A DNA stretch of 64,000 bases from contig NZ_QTQI01000024.1 in assembly GCF_003853705.1 (NCBI RefSeq), positions 1 through 64,000 of the forward strand, in the 5' to 3' direction. This document shows, piece after piece, positions 55,249 to 64,000 of this stretch. A program made the position numbers and the translations under genes. The notes below the pieces were generated by a model that was not told where the DNA came from, made no database searches, and worked only from the letters and a program-made list of their open reading frames with translations. How positions within the stretch are numbered: the first letter of the stretch is position 1; each line of letters starts with the position of its first letter. The stretch comes from Burkholderia sp. Bp8992 (GTDB lineage Bacteria > Pseudomonadota > Gammaproteobacteria > Burkholderiales > Burkholderiaceae).

Positions 55249-55468
55249 TGTCAAACAACCCATTTCATTTTCGAGATCTACCGAGGTCGGCAATCACCCG
55301 ATATTTCGCGCACTTTTTCCGCCATACCGAGGCGAATACGCTATCCGATCTCCCCCACGTCACAATTAATTTCCCACAATTCGGAATTTCGCAAAATTTA
55401 CACACCAGATCGATCGTGGCCTTGCGTCTCACCGTTTCGCTTCGCCCTCCGAATCTCAAAATTACGAT

Positions 55469-55489
55469 TGCAAATGCCTCTCATTTGCA
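55469..55489. promoter_or_regulatory. Fur-box-like palindrome before TonB receptor
   Basis: TGCAAATG-N5-CATTTGCA is a perfect 8-5-8 inverted repeat 95 bp before the receptor start. Its AATG/CATT arms resemble Fur boxes of proteobacteria, as expected for an iron-siderophore receptor. Confidence 0.5.
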
Positions 55490-55583
55490 TTAAATTGCCG
55501 CGCAAATGTACTGTTTGGAACACAGATGCCGGCGCCAGGCCGCCCGCCGTGCCCGAACGCGAATCACACAAAAAAGGAGGGGT

Positions 55584-57689
55584 ATGAGCAGGAGGAACTG
55601 GGCGGCCGCACCGATGGCCATCGTCGTCGGCACGGCCGGCATGGGCGCCGCCGACGCGCAGGAAACGGCGCTGCCCACCATCGAGGTGTCCGCGCAACGC
55701 GCGACGGCGCCGTTCCGCACGCGCGAATCGACGAGCGCGACGCGCAGCGAGGCCGACGTGATGGAGATTCCGTTCGCGGTCAGCAGCGTCGATACGAAGC
55801 TGATCCAGACCGTGGCCGCGACGCGCGGCGACGATCTTTACGACTGGGTCGCGGGCGTCTCGCGCCAGAACAACTTCGGCGGGCTGTGGGACAACTACGC
55901 GGTACGCGGCTTCGCCGGCGACGGCAACACGTCCGGCACCGACTACCTGGTCAACGGCTTTTCGTGGAACCGCGGCATGAGCGTGCCGCGCGACACCGTC
56001 AACCTCGAGCGCATGGAAGTGCTCAAGGGGCCGGCGTCCGCGCTGTACGGCCGCGGCGACCCAGGCGGGATCATCAGCTATACGACGAAGCAGCCGCAAT
56101 TCGCACGCGCGAACACGATCGGCGTGTCGGCCGGCAGCTACGGCGCATTGCGCCAGACCCTCGATTCGACCGGCCCCGTCACAAAATCGCTGGCGTACCG
56201 CTTCGTCGCGATGAACGAGAACAACGGCAGCTTTCGCGACACGGTGTCGAGCAAACGCTACCTGTTCTCGCCGTCGTTCACGTGGGACATCGGCGCGGAC
56301 ACGACGCTCCACTACGAGTTCGAGAGCGCGCGTCAGAGCGCGCCGCTCGATCGCGGCGTGCTGGCGGTCAACGGCCAGCTTGGCGTGATCCCCGCATCGC
56401 GCTTTCTCGGCGAGCCGCGCGACGGCGACTACGACGTGCGCAACACGGGCCACCAGTTCACGCTCGAGCATCGCATCGATTCGGCCTGGTCGATCAACGC
56501 CGGCGTCGCGCAGCGCAACACCGACCTGTCGGGGCGCTCGTCCGAGGCGTTCGCGTTGCAGCCGGACGGCCGCACGCTGTGGCGCCGCTACCGGCAAGTC
56601 GCGTTTCACTCGAACGACCTGCAAGGCCGCCTCGAGACGACCGGCACGTTTCGCACGGGCGGCATCGGCCATACGCTCGTGATGGGCGTCGATGCGTATC
56701 GCTTCAACTACGACCAGTTCGTCACGCGCTCCACGCCGACCGCCGCGGCGCCTTATGCGATCGACATCTTCGATCCGGTCTACGGCCAGCCCGCGCCGAC
56801 GCCGCGCACCGCGACCAACCTGCTCGAACGCGACGACGGTCAGGGCGTCTACGCGCAGGACACGCTCGCATTCGGGCCGCACTGGAAAATCCTGGCCGGG
56901 CTGCGCTGGGATCGCTTCCACCAGTCGATCGACAACCGCCTGAAGGGCGTGACGACCAGCCAGTTGCAGACCGCGGTGAGCCCGCGTATCGGTGTCGTGT
57001 ACGAAATGAGCCCCGCGTGGTCGCTGTATGCGAACACCGCGTATTCGTTCCGGCCGAACAACGGCGCCGACATCAACGGCAACGCGTTCGATCCCGAGAA
57101 GGGCCACGGCTACGAAGCCGGCGCGAAATGGGCCGGCGCGCGCTGGCTCACGACCGTCTCGGCGTTCTACGTGACCAAGCGCAACGTACTGACCGCCGAT
57201 CCGGCGAATGCGGGCTTCTCGCGCGCGGCCGGCGAAGTACGCAGCCGCGGCGTCGAATTCGAATGGAGCGGCGACCTTGGCCACGGCCTGCGCGGCATCG
57301 CCAACTTCGCGTACGTCGACGCCGAGGTCACGCGCGATTCCGTGCTGGCGTCCGGCTCACGCCTCGTCGACGTTCCGCGGCTGAGCGGCAGCGCGCTGCT
57401 GATGTACGAGACCACGCTGCCGTTCGCGGACAAGGCCGGCGCCGGTGCCGGCGTGATCTATGTCGGGCGCCGAGCCGGCAACACGGCCAACACGCAGGAC
57501 GGCTTCGAGCTGCCTGCCTACGCGACCGTGCAGCTCAACGGCTACCTTCAGGTCAACAAGCACTTGCGTGCGTCGGTCGTGCTGAACAACCTGTTCAATC
57601 GCACCACCTACGTCAGCTCGTACAACAGCCTGTGGGTCACGCCGGGCGCGCCACGCAGCCTGTTCGCGTCGCTCGCCTACTCGTTCTAG
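55584..57689 (+). CDS. TonB-dependent siderophore receptor
   Basis: This 701-residue outer-membrane receptor has a signal peptide (to about residue 25, GAADAQE), a TonB-box-like start (LPTIEVSAQ), the plug domain (IPFAVSSVDTKLIQ through VNLERMEVLKGPASALYGRGDPGGIIS) and a 22-strand barrel ending in the required aromatic (SLAYSF). AAAGGAGG lies four bases before the start. A Fur-box-like palindrome stands upstream. No siderophore synthesis gene is nearby, so it probably takes a foreign siderophore. It converges with the ArsB-like gene with a gap of only 31 bp. Confidence 0.9.
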   Translation: MSRRNWAAAPMAIVVGTAGMGAADAQETALPTIEVSAQRATAPFRTRESTSATRSEADVMEIPFAVSSVDTKLIQTVAATRGDDLYDWVAGVSRQNNFGGLWDNYAVRGFAGDGNTSGTDYLVNGFSWNRGMSVPRDTVNLERMEVLKGPASALYGRGDPGGIISYTTKQPQFARANTIGVSAGSYGALRQTLDSTGPVTKSLAYRFVAMNENNGSFRDTVSSKRYLFSPSFTWDIGADTTLHYEFESARQSAPLDRGVLAVNGQLGVIPASRFLGEPRDGDYDVRNTGHQFTLEHRIDSAWSINAGVAQRNTDLSGRSSEAFALQPDGRTLWRRYRQVAFHSNDLQGRLETTGTFRTGGIGHTLVMGVDAYRFNYDQFVTRSTPTAAAPYAIDIFDPVYGQPAPTPRTATNLLERDDGQGVYAQDTLAFGPHWKILAGLRWDRFHQSIDNRLKGVTTSQLQTAVSPRIGVVYEMSPAWSLYANTAYSFRPNNGADINGNAFDPEKGHGYEAGAKWAGARWLTTVSAFYVTKRNVLTADPANAGFSRAAGEVRSRGVEFEWSGDLGHGLRGIANFAYVDAEVTRDSVLASGSRLVDVPRLSGSALLMYETTLPFADKAGAGAGVIYVGRRAGNTANTQDGFELPAYATVQLNGYLQVNKHLRASVVLNNLFNRTTYVSSYNSLWVTPGAPRSLFASLAYSF

Positions 57690-57720
57690 GGCGGCCGGGG
57701 CGGCTGACCGGCTTCGCGCG

Positions 57721-58974
57721 TCAGCCGCCGACCGCGAACCGCGCGGCCAGTGCGAGCAGCAGCGCCGGCAGCATCACGCACGCACCGACCGCGAGGAATT
57801 CGCCGAAACCGACCTTCAACCCTTCGCGCCGGATCGCCGCAAGCCACAGAATCGTCGCGAGCGACCCGGTAACGGACAGGTTCGGGCCGAGATCGACGCC
57901 GATCAGCATCGCGTCGATCACCGCTTGCGGGCTGTGCGCGGCGTCGATCGTCGAGCTCGCGATCAGTCCGGCAGGCAGGTTGTTGATCAGGTTCGACGCC
58001 AGCGCGACCGTGACGCCCGCCGCGGCCGCGGCAGCTTGTTCGCCGCCTTGCGTCAGCTCGCGCAACAGCTCCGCCAGCACGCGCACCGCGCCGGTGCGGT
58101 CGAGCGTCTCGACGACGACGAATAACCCCGCGACGAGTGGCAGCACGCTCCATGAAATCGCACGAACGATCGGCACGCATGCCGCACGATCCCGCATCAG
58201 CACGCACGCGAGCGTGACGACACCCGCGAGCGCCGTGGGCAACCCGAGCGGGCGATCCAGGACCGACACCACCATCAGTGCGACGGCCGTTGCCGCGATC
58301 CCCGCCAGCGCGATGCGTCCGCCGCTCGTCAGCGGCTGCACCGGCAGCCCGGATTCGCAATGCCCGGCAAGCGCACGTCGCTGCACGATCCGCAGCATGA
58401 CGAACGTGCACGCGATCGACACGACGGACGGCACCGCGAAATGCGCGAGCCATACGCCGAGCGACGGCATGCGCGCGCCGTACAGCACCAGGTTCGCCGG
58501 ATTCGAAATCGGCAGCACGAAGCTCGCGGCATTGGCGACGAATGCGCAGCTGTACAGCAGCGGCATCGGATCGGCCTTCGCGCGGCGCGCGGCCGCGAAG
58601 ACGGCGGGCGTCAGCACGACGGCGGTCGCATCGTTCGACAGGAACACCGTGGTGCCGATCCCGACCAGGTAAACCAGCGCGAACAACCGCCGGGGCGAAC
58701 CGTGCGCGAGATTGACGACGTGCGTCGCGACCCAGTCGAACAGCCCCTCGCGACGAGCCACCTCGGACAGCAGCATCATGCCCGTCAGGAACAGGTACAC
58801 ATCGCCGCCTTTCGTAACGGCTTCCAGCGCCTGTGCGACGGGTAGCAAGTTCAACACGACGAGCAGCAGCGCGCCGCTCACGGCCCACGTGGCCTCGGGC
58901 CAACCGAAGGGGCGCGTGATGACGCCCGCGGTGGCGAGCGCGGAAATCAGCCAGGCAAGCGAAACAGGATTCAT
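57721..58974 (-). CDS. SLC13/ArsB-type ion transporter
   Basis: This 417-residue membrane protein has about 11 helices of the ArsB/NhaD (ion transporter) superfamily. The two pseudo-symmetric signature regions are FLSNDATAVVLTPAVFAA and ASNLINNLPAGLIASS, plus SNPANLVLYG. It could export arsenite or antimonite, or move another oxyanion or dicarboxylate. No ars genes accompany it. It is the last of four co-directional genes following a sigma-54 promoter (gap of 37 bp to the MFS gene). ATG 58974 is used; the frame opens at TTG 58980. Confidence 0.83.
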   Translation of the reverse strand: MNPVSLAWLISALATAGVITRPFGWPEATWAVSGALLLVVLNLLPVAQALEAVTKGGDVYLFLTGMMLLSEVARREGLFDWVATHVVNLAHGSPRRLFALVYLVGIGTTVFLSNDATAVVLTPAVFAAARRAKADPMPLLYSCAFVANAASFVLPISNPANLVLYGARMPSLGVWLAHFAVPSVVSIACTFVMLRIVQRRALAGHCESGLPVQPLTSGGRIALAGIAATAVALMVVSVLDRPLGLPTALAGVVTLACVLMRDRAACVPIVRAISWSVLPLVAGLFVVVETLDRTGAVRVLAELLRELTQGGEQAAAAAAGVTVALASNLINNLPAGLIASSTIDAAHSPQAVIDAMLIGVDLGPNLSVTGSLATILWLAAIRREGLKVGFGEFLAVGACVMLPALLLALAARFAVGG

Positions 58975-59011
58975 TGGCAAGTCGACAGAGGCATGAGAAT
59001 CGAAGCGGCTT

Positions 59012-60277
59012 TCAAGACGACGTCGCCGACAGGTCGGCCGGCTTGCCGCACACGTTGCTCAGCGCGCGCGCATGACCGAGCCACAGCGCGAGCGAGCCGG
59101 TCGACACGGCACCGAGTACGACGAACGCGGCCGGATAGCCGAAGTGCTGGGCGAGCACGCCGCCGAGCACGGGACTGAGCGCCGCGCCGATCCCCTGCGC
59201 GGTCGCGACGGCGCCCTGCCCGGCATTCACGCGGCCGGAGCCATGCAGCAGGCGAACGACGAGCGCGGGCACGACCACGCTTTGCAGGCCGGCGCCGATG
59301 CCGTCGAGCACCTGCACCGGCCATACGCCCGCTTCGCTCATCCACAGCGCGGCGACCACGCCGCGTACCGGCAGCACGAGGTACGAGAACAGCAACACGC
59401 GCCAGTAACCGTGCGAGCGAATCAGCCGGGGCGCGAGCCAGGCCGCCGCGATCATCACGCACTGCGCGATGACGATGGTCTGTGCGGTGAACGCGCTCGC
59501 GTTGCTGCGATGCGTGACGACGACGCCCATCCCGTAGAGCGGCAGCATCGCGGCATTGCCGAGATGAAACAGCGCGAGCGATGCGCCGAGCAGAACCAGC
59601 GGCCGGTTTTCGGCGAGCGTGCGCAGGCCGCCGACGCGCGACGTCGACGCCGTGTCGAACGCATCGGGATGCGCAGCCTCCGTTCCCGGCGCGGCGCCGG
59701 CGGGATCGAGTCCGCGCGCGCACGCATGATCGATCGCCTGCCCGGGAATCGCCAGCGTGCTCGCGATGGCGAGGACCGTAAACACACCGACGAGCGCGAA
59801 CACCGCGTCGAATCCGACATGCCAGCCGAGCCATCCGGCGAGCGCCGCACCGGCGACGTTGCCGGCGTGGTTCGCCATCTGGTTGCGCGCGAACTGCCGA
59901 TCGAAACCCTGCCGGCGCACGATGCCGAGCGTCACGCCCGCGACGGCCGGCGCGAGCGCCGCGCCGCTGACCGCGGCCAGGATCTGCGATGCCGCCACCG
60001 CCGGATAGCTGTGGACGAACATCATCGCCAGCGACGCGAGCGCCGTCGCGGCAGTCGCCACGAAGATCAGCGCCCGCTTCGCGCGTACCGCATCGACGAG
60101 CGCGCCGGCCAGCGGCGTCGCGGCCATCGCGGCGAGCCCGGCCAGCGTCATGACCGAGCCGATCGCATCGGCGCCCCAACCGCGCGACAGCAGGATGACG
60201 CCGACGAACGGGCCGAGGCCCGCCTGCACGTCGGCCAGGAAGAAGTTGAGCGATTCGAGCGCGCGCGCCGGTCTCAT
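59012..60277 (-). CDS. MFS transporter
   Basis: This 421-residue, 12-helix major facilitator has helix-1 LESLNFFLADVQAGLGPFVGV, then RGWGADAIGSVMTLAGLAAMAATPLAGALVDA, read here as several hydrophobic blocks. The family is that of drug/metabolite exporters such as YfcJ-like carriers, but no substrate is indicated. Loop signature GALVDAVRAKR lies between helices 2 and 3. It is 21 bp after the 183-residue domain protein and 37 bp before the ArsB-like gene, so it should share the sigma-54-driven transcript. A role in moving whatever the two domain proteins sense or bind is speculative. Confidence 0.82.
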   Translation of the reverse strand: MRPARALESLNFFLADVQAGLGPFVGVILLSRGWGADAIGSVMTLAGLAAMAATPLAGALVDAVRAKRALIFVATAATALASLAMMFVHSYPAVAASQILAAVSGAALAPAVAGVTLGIVRRQGFDRQFARNQMANHAGNVAGAALAGWLGWHVGFDAVFALVGVFTVLAIASTLAIPGQAIDHACARGLDPAGAAPGTEAAHPDAFDTASTSRVGGLRTLAENRPLVLLGASLALFHLGNAAMLPLYGMGVVVTHRSNASAFTAQTIVIAQCVMIAAAWLAPRLIRSHGYWRVLLFSYLVLPVRGVVAALWMSEAGVWPVQVLDGIGAGLQSVVVPALVVRLLHGSGRVNAGQGAVATAQGIGAALSPVLGGVLAQHFGYPAAFVVLGAVSTGSLALWLGHARALSNVCGKPADLSATSS

Positions 60278-60298
60278 GGTCGTGTCACCGTCGCACGC

Positions 60299-60850
60299 TC
60301 ATTCGGCATCCGCATCGACGAGCTCGGCGATCTCGCTCACATCGAGCGTCGTGCCGTGCGGCGTGACGACGCCGTGCCCCCACGCCTGCACATGGATACC
60401 GGGACGCAGGTAATCGTGCAGTGCTTCAGCCGCATGCGGCGGCACCCGCAGCGCGACGCCGCTGGTCAGCAACGCGCCGTTCAACTCGCCTTTCGGGCCG
60501 TGCAGCGCGAACGCGACTTCGCCGCTCAGGTCCATCGGCTTTCGATCCGGTTGCGGCGGCTTCGGGGCGGCGTGCGGGGGCGCGGGCCCGTCGTCGACGA
60601 TGTCGACGCCGTCGCGCCCGGTCAGTTGCACGGCCGCGATCATCTCTGCGCGACGCGGCTTGACGCCGCGCACGCGGATGCGGTCGCCGACCGCGATATG
60701 GCGCGCCAGTTCGCGGCCCAGGTGCGGCGGCACGTGAACCTGCAGGTCGCCGTTCAGGATCACGCCGTCGATGTCTCCGTGCGGATTGAGCAGGAACTGC
60801 GTGACGCGGCCGCGCGTTTCGGGCAGGCAGGCGGGATCGATCCAATGCAT
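60299..60850 (-). CDS. Protein with two copies of an unrecognised beta-rich domain (cytosolic)
   Basis: This 183-residue protein contains two similar segments of about 50 residues: residues 14-65 (GRVTQFLLNPHGDIDG, then VPPHLGRELARHIAVGDRIRV) and 109-158 (GEVAFALHGPKGELNG, then VPPHAAEALHDYLRPG). The pattern is G-x-V-x6-P-x-G-x2-DG-x2-L, V-P-P-H, G-x-R-V. It suggests a small beta-barrel, perhaps OB- or DUF5666-like, but I do not recognise a named family. No signal peptide is seen. A paralogue with a signal peptide is encoded 42 bp upstream. AAAGGAG precedes the start. Function is unknown. Confidence 0.75.
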   Translation of the reverse strand: MHWIDPACLPETRGRVTQFLLNPHGDIDGVILNGDLQVHVPPHLGRELARHIAVGDRIRVRGVKPRRAEMIAAVQLTGRDGVDIVDDGPAPPHAAPKPPQPDRKPMDLSGEVAFALHGPKGELNGALLTSGVALRVPPHAAEALHDYLRPGIHVQAWGHGVVTPHGTTLDVSEIAELVDADAE

Positions 60851-60892
60851 GGCAGGACTCCTTTCGATGGATTTCGGAACAGCACCGCGCGA

Positions 60893-61648
60893 TCAGCGCG
60901 CGACATCGTCATAGAGATTCACGACATGACCCGGCGCGCCGAACGCCGTCGCCTGCAGCGCTTCGCCGTATGCGTTGCGCGTGCCGTAGCCGACGGCGGC
61001 CACGCGCTCGCCGGGTACGAGCAAGTCGCCGAATTGCCGGGCGGCCGGAACGGTCAGCTTGACGACCGCACCGCTGTCGAGCATCACGCCGTCCGGCTCG
61101 CCGCGCGGCGCACGCATCACGCGGCGCACGACGCCGGACACGCTCAAGCGGGCGAGGTTGACGCTGCGCAGCATGGGCGGCGCGGGCGCGGCGGGCACGG
61201 GCGGCCGATCGGACAACGATGCGCCGGTGCCGTCGTTGCGGACCACGCTGGCGCGGATTTCATCGTCACCGCGCCGTTCGCCGGCAACCGTGACGCGCTC
61301 GCCCGCTCGCACGAGCGCAGCCAGTTGCGAACCGAGATGCGGCGGCAGACGGACCAGCGTGCCGTCGGTCAACACGAAGCCGTCGACGGTCCCTTCCGGA
61401 TTGATCGTCAGGCGCGACAGCGTGCCGGAAACCAGCGCATCCGATGCGGTGTCGGTGTCGTTGCCGGGGCCGGCAGGCAAAAGCGCGCGCGGCCGAGGCG
61501 GCGGCGGTGGTGGCGGCATGGCGCCGGCCGGGTCTTCCACACGCGGCGCCGGTGGCACCTGCGCGACGCTGACCGTTGCGACGGCAACGAGCGCGGCAGC
61601 GCAGAGCGTGCGAAACGATCGGCGAACGACGGGCAGGGTGAGCTTCAT
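60893..61648 (-). CDS. Exported protein with two copies of the same unrecognised domain
   Basis: This 251-residue protein has a Sec signal peptide (RR near the start, a hydrophobic core, cleavage near SVAQ at about 29), a linker with a run of prolines (PPPPPPPRPR), then two copies of the domain. Residues about 74-123 hold GTLSRLTINPEGTVDG, then RLPPHLGSQLAALVRAGERV; residues about 172-222 hold GVVRRVMRAPRGEPDG, then GERVAAVG. It should be periplasmic. It lies 27 bp downstream of the expected start point of a canonical sigma-54 promoter, directly after the sigma-54 response-regulator gene. Function is unknown. Confidence 0.75.
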   Translation of the reverse strand: MKLTLPVVRRSFRTLCAAALVAVATVSVAQVPPAPRVEDPAGAMPPPPPPPRPRALLPAGPGNDTDTASDALVSGTLSRLTINPEGTVDGFVLTDGTLVRLPPHLGSQLAALVRAGERVTVAGERRGDDEIRASVVRNDGTGASLSDRPPVPAAPAPPMLRSVNLARLSVSGVVRRVMRAPRGEPDGVMLDSGAVVKLTVPAARQFGDLLVPGERVAAVGYGTRNAYGEALQATAFGAPGHVVNLYDDVAR

Positions 61649-61686
61649 GACGGACTCGGGCGACGGGTTGCGATACATCGATATTT

Positions 61687-61701
61687 GCAATACCCGTGCC
61701 A
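61687..61701 (-). promoter_or_regulatory. Sigma-54 promoter
   Basis: On the minus strand the sequence reads TTGGCACGGGTATTGCA (61686-61702), matching the sigma-54 -24/-12 consensus TGGCAC-N5-TTGC at every position. It lies 39 bp before the start of the exported domain protein. Transcription should begin about 12 bp past the GC element, near 61675. Confidence 0.85.
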
Positions 61702-61752
61702 ACCCGCGGCGCCCCATGTGGCCAAGGGCCGAACGATGAAGCGCGCCGGACA

Positions 61753-61769
61753 TGTCGGATTTCCCGACA
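61753..61769. promoter_or_regulatory. Upstream activator palindrome 1
   Basis: TGTCGGATTTCCCGACA is a 17-bp inverted repeat about 52 bp upstream of the sigma-54 promoter. A near-identical repeat follows 32 bp away. It is the expected place for an NtrC-type activator dimer. Confidence 0.65.
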
Positions 61770-61784
61770 CGTTGCTTCACTGGG

Positions 61785-61801
61785 TGTCGTCAATCCCGAC
61801 A
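61785..61801. promoter_or_regulatory. Upstream activator palindrome 2
   Basis: TGTCGTCAATCCCGACA is a 17-bp inverted repeat with arms TGTCG and CGACA, centred 32 bp (about three turns) from palindrome 1 and placed just past the response-regulator stop. Two sites on one helix face would support activator hexamer formation. Confidence 0.65.
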
Positions 61802-61816
61802 GTCGAAACGGCCCTA

Positions 61817-63174
<1,358 letters not shown>

Positions 63175-63193
<19 letters not shown>

Positions 63194-64000
63194 GGAATTT
63201 CAATCACGAATGCGGCGCCCTCGTCGAGGCGCGCCTGCCCGCCGTGGGCCGCCGCCACTTCGCGGACGACGACAAGACCGAGACCCGTGCCGTCCGCGCG
63301 CCCCGTCACGAAAGGCTCGAAAATCCGCTCGCGCTGCGCGGCCGGCACGCCGGGGCCGCTGTCCGACACGGTGATGCACAGCCAGTCGCGCCCGGCGATC
63401 GGACGCCGCTCGGCGGCGAGCGTGACCGCTCCGCCGTCGCCCGCGTGGTGCAACGCGTTGAGCAACAGATTGTCGAGCGCCCGCCGCATCTGGTCGGGAT
63501 CGAAGGCGGGAAAATCCGACGGCCACGCGAGCCGCTCGCCCTGCCCCGCGAGCGACAACGTCAAGTCGATCGCCTGCTGCTGCGCAAGCTCGCGGTGTGC
63601 TTCGACGACCTGCGCGAGCCACGCGTCGACGTCGACGCGTGTCGCATGCGGGCGCACCGGCTGCGTCAGCGCGAGCAGGCTCGACAACTGCGCATCGATG
63701 CGCTCGATCTGCGCGAGGATCACGCGCAGCGCGTCCTGCTGCCGCCGGCCATCGCCGGCCAGCGCGTTTTCAGCCTTCAGCCGCATCGCACCCATCGGAT
63801 TGCGAATCTCGTGCGCGACCTGCGCGGCGAGTTTGCCCAGCATGCCGAAACGCTCGGCCTGCGCGAGGCGCGTACGGAGCTCGTCGGCCTGCTGTTGCAG
63901 TTGATCAGCGCGCCGCGCCCGCTCGTTGAACGCATCGATGACGCGATCGAGATCGGGTTCGCCGACGTACGGCAGGTGATGCTCGCGACCGTCGGGGCCC
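63175..64000 (-). CDS. Sensor histidine kinase (N-terminal part outside window)
   Basis: The open frame runs off the right edge; 275 codons plus the stop are visible. A coiled HAMP/linker region (RVIDAFNERARRADQLQQQ) leads to the phospho-acceptor H-box (LAAQVAHEIRNPMGAMRLK), the N-box (DNLLLNALHHAG), the D/F region (VSDSGPGVP) and the G-box (GTGLGLVVVREV). All catalytic blocks are present. The sensor domain lies outside the window, so the signal cannot be judged. It overlaps the response-regulator gene by 19 bases, so the two form one operon and a cognate pair. Confidence 0.92.

Larger units (their letters stand above)
55191..55583. other. Divergent control region between ThDP operon and TonB receptor
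   Basis: These 393 bases are AT-rich compared with the surroundings. They hold the AATCCCG palindrome (55230-55248) for the minus-strand operon and a Fur-box-like palindrome (55469-55489) for the plus-strand receptor. I see no gene here. Confidence 0.6.

Overview
The window is high-GC DNA with the density, codon use and gene families of a Burkholderia, most like the Burkholderia cepacia complex. The wealth of catabolic islands, regulators and porins suggests a secondary replicon; this attribution is inferred from gene content, as no rRNA, tRNA or replication gene is present. The window is built almost wholly of catabolic and transport modules, each with its own regulator.

Left to right: the tail of an ISL3-type transposase (1-123). 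A D-xylonate (Weimberg) module: MFS importer, LacI regulator, xylD and xylX (367-6234), with three copies of one LacI-type palindrome. A tricarballylate module tcuR-tcuA-tcuB-tcuC (6520-11514), then a second LysR with a DctA-like symporter, and on the other strand a TcuC paralogue with a ModA-like binding protein (11605-16038). A signalling group of two chemoreceptors and a diguanylate cyclase (16404-21426). A lipoprotein acid phosphatase behind a Pho-box-like repeat array, with a small convergent gene (21548-23850).

Next is a minus-strand operon (23906-33189) of a sugar ABC importer and five enzymes whose families spell out an L-galactose to 2-keto-3-deoxygluconate route, with a divergent FadR-type regulator (33424-34131). 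Then come an MFS transporter; an AraC-permease-aldehyde dehydrogenase-transaminase amine-catabolism group (36031-41837); a cytochrome b561; and two convergent porins. An IclR regulator faces a nine-gene minus-strand operon (46109-55190) combining a ThDP decarboxylase-like enzyme, an SDR lacking its catalytic Tyr/Lys, a BNR-repeat protein, a VOC protein, an AA_synth protein, an alpha/beta hydrolase, an MhpA-like flavin monooxygenase, a NIPSNAP protein and an aldehyde dehydrogenase. I do not recognise this operon as a described pathway. Its promoter carries the same AATCCCG-N5-CGGGATT palindrome as the promoter of the MFS transporter 19.7 kb away.

The right end has a TonB receptor, then on the minus strand a sensor kinase (cut by the window edge), an NtrC-type response regulator, and a canonical sigma-54 promoter with two upstream 17-bp palindromes. 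These drive two proteins built from an unrecognised repeated domain, followed by MFS and ArsB-like transporters. This sigma-54 unit and the nine-gene operon are the strongest candidates for undescribed biology.
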